This document shows positions 62,288 to 64,000 of a stretch of DNA of 64,000 nucleotides, piece after piece (position 1 is the stretch's first letter; every line of letters begins with the position of its first letter). Under the pieces are notes generated by a model. It saw only the letters and a program-made list of their open reading frames with translations. It was not told the DNA's origin and did no database searches. Location: assembly GCA_037039925.1 (NCBI GenBank), contig JAXRKP010000054.1, forward strand, positions 392,501 through 456,500. The letters run 5' to 3'. Both the position numbers and the translations under genes were made by a program. This stretch comes from Doris montereyensis. Lineage: Eukaryota; Mollusca; Gastropoda; Nudibranchia; Dorididae.

Positions 62288-63624
62288 CCCTTTGCTATCA
62301 TAAGAATTTGAACAGTAGCATTTTTAGGGTATTTAAAAAAAATGGATGTTATATCACTAAACTTACATGTTATCGTTGCTAAAAGTGATGTGATGATAGC
62401 TATAATCCAAGATAATGGGAAAAGTCCAATATTTTGTATCCAAAATCCTTCCTTGACTTAGTAGTCCAAATGTCAAAAATGCTTTCAAATGAAGGTAATT
62501 CAGAAATCCAACCTCCAAAAGTAAATCCAAAGAAACAAAAACGAACGGTGTACTTTTTGCAAATGTTTACACACATAAATTTATGTAAGTAAGATTACAA
62601 ATAAGAGTTTTCCTGGTGTGAAACAGCTTAAAACAGGGTTCAAGGCAGAGAGTGACGGACCATTTGCAAACCAATAACAAGGCTGCTTTCACCGACACTT
62701 CAGATCTTTTGATGTCATATCTTGTTTGAGACATTTCATATAGCAGAATTTACAATTCCTGTATGCTGTTGATTTTCTGTCATCCTGTTTGGGAACATAT
62801 GTATGATGGAAAATGCTTCCTAGTCAGCCTTTCAAAATTCAAAACAAGGCCCGTCAGCGATTGCCTCAACCAGAGGTACATCTTCCAAGGCGTTCATGAC
62901 TTGTTTGAAGAGATGATGAAGACTAACTTTTTTTTTGCTCCTTCAATGCCTATAAAATAGCTTTTTCCACCACTTGGGAGATCTGTAGTGCATAGGGAAG
63001 TCTGACAGTGACAAGATTTGATCTGAAAGGTCCACTCCCGACATATCTTTTACATCTGGCCGATGACAGAGAGCGGCTTTTGCTTCAACTCATAATGAGT
63101 TTGCATTTCTCTGAGCTCAAGCTGACTCATAATTGATAAAGTATAGACTTCCTTCTTGTCAACACACTCTGTGATAAGAAGCTGGCCTTGTCATCTGTAG
63201 TCTAGCTGACCTTTGGGCATCCACTGAGTTGCTAGATCTTTTGGCATCCCCAGTTGATTTTTTCTCATATTGCCACATGTTATGGTTTTCTTTTGTAGCA
63301 GTTTGAATGCCAGATCTGGACAATAATAATAATTTTCTATGTACAAATGGTATCCCATTTTCAGAAGGGGATCCATACGACGGAGGACAACACAAGTGAG
63401 GTTTGTTGCTAGGTTTCTTGTTGGCACAAAACATTTCTAAATTGAAAACATAACACAGCTGTTTTCGCAAAGTTCATGAAATGTTAAGGGAACTTATTGA
63501 AAAGTAGTTTAAACTCATTGAAGTAATAGTGTAGTTTTTATGATAGAAGTTTGACGCTAGACTGCCTAGCCTAGCATTTTTGTAACCCAGTGCCGCTAGA
63601 GTCTAGCATCGTGGTGGCAAAGGG
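62288..63624 (-). pseudogene. piggyBac element relic with broken transposase
   Basis: TTAA at 62284-62287 is followed by CCCTTTGCTATCATAAG. The right tip in reverse is CCCTTTGCCACCACGATG, and the right flank is TTAC, a decayed TTAA. The minus strand encodes DDE_Tnp_1_7-type transposase blocks: MDPLLKMGYHLYIENYYYCP, DLAFKLLQKKT, TCGNMRKNQLGMPKDL (about 63200-63400), then DMSGVDLSDQILSL and PKWWKKLFYRH-stop (about 62960-63050). Stops and frame shifts occur, and only about 150 bases separate the blocks from the right tip, so the N-terminal half is deleted. It is immobile unless helped in trans. Confidence 0.88.
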
Positions 63625-64000
63625 TTACTGTGTAAATGATGTCTGTGTGTATTGGCAGTGAAAACTCCGGTGAGTTGGATACACAGTGATATATAGTAGT
63701 TATCCTTGGCGTATGTGCTGCTTATGACTGTTGATTGTGTACATTGTTATTGTTTTGATGAAAGCAGATAAACGTCAAATTTTTAGATTTTCATTTATTT
63801 GCGTAAGTCAATAGACAATTGCCATACGTACATATTTTTGAAAATATCAGGGGTGACAAAAATACTTAGATTTGACTTTAAGACATTCTTTAAAAGTTTG
63901 TCAATTGCTATTCATTTGAAAAAGTCAGTCTTCTAAAAATCTTCTGTAAAATGTGGTCCATAACGTATATAGTTTTCATCAGAACAGTAGCAATATGTTA

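Overview
This is a eukaryotic, AT-rich, intron-rich and repeat-rich nuclear window from an animal. The repeats are tRNA-headed SINEs, degenerate RTE-like LINEs, many non-autonomous DNA transposons and (CT)n, (TTC)n and (ATT)n arrays. With the exon sequences they suggest a marine invertebrate, most likely a mollusc; that assignment is inference, not proof. No prokaryotic features, CRISPR arrays or rRNA genes are visible. Most open frames of 60-150 codons are chance or low-complexity frames. The real genes are split into short exons.

Three conserved genes carry the window. (1) A PLD3/PLD4-type phospholipase D family gene on + (exons 3924-15208): type II membrane anchor, two HKD-type motifs, stop at 15206-15208; its initiating exon is not identified. 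(2) SRP54, the GTPase subunit of the signal recognition particle, on - (26759-39207): 15 coding exons from ATG to stop, adding up to about 504 residues, the length of the vertebrate protein. (3) A KCTD3/SHKBP1-type BTB-WD40 gene on + (44234-60604): about 20 coding exons and roughly 740 residues. PLD3 and SRP54 converge; SRP54 and KCTD3 are divergent, with about 5 kb between start codons. There is no sign that the three act in one pathway: lysosomal/endosomal nuclease, ER targeting, and a channel or adaptor-type scaffold.

All three genes need one- or two-base corrections inside otherwise perfectly conserved exons, mostly in short A, T or G runs or dinucleotide repeats. Because this includes the essential SRP54, I read it as residual long-read assembly error, not decay. 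The SRP54 correction set (+1, -2, +1) leaves the length unchanged and in frame.

Mobile DNA fills the introns and spacers. There are five TA-flanked elements with Tigger/pogo-like tips (21294-22180, 35053-35230, 40360-41165, 45382-46360, 48482-49498) plus two solo ends, and three TTAA-flanked piggyBac-type elements (29086-29768, 32422-33074, 49635-50288). At the right end is a piggyBac relic with recognisable transposase blocks (62288-63624). There are LINE relics at 5473-7190 (-), 16600-16860 (-), 22255-25313 (+) and 55878-56250 (+), and several SINEs, one with a perfect 14-bp target-site duplication. I found no convincing new gene system. The best leads are the set of differently sequenced TA-flanked MITE families built on one tip design, the strong foldback 5' of KCTD3, a 1.1-kb pyrimidine tract in an SRP54 intron, and a GC-AG intron in SRP54.
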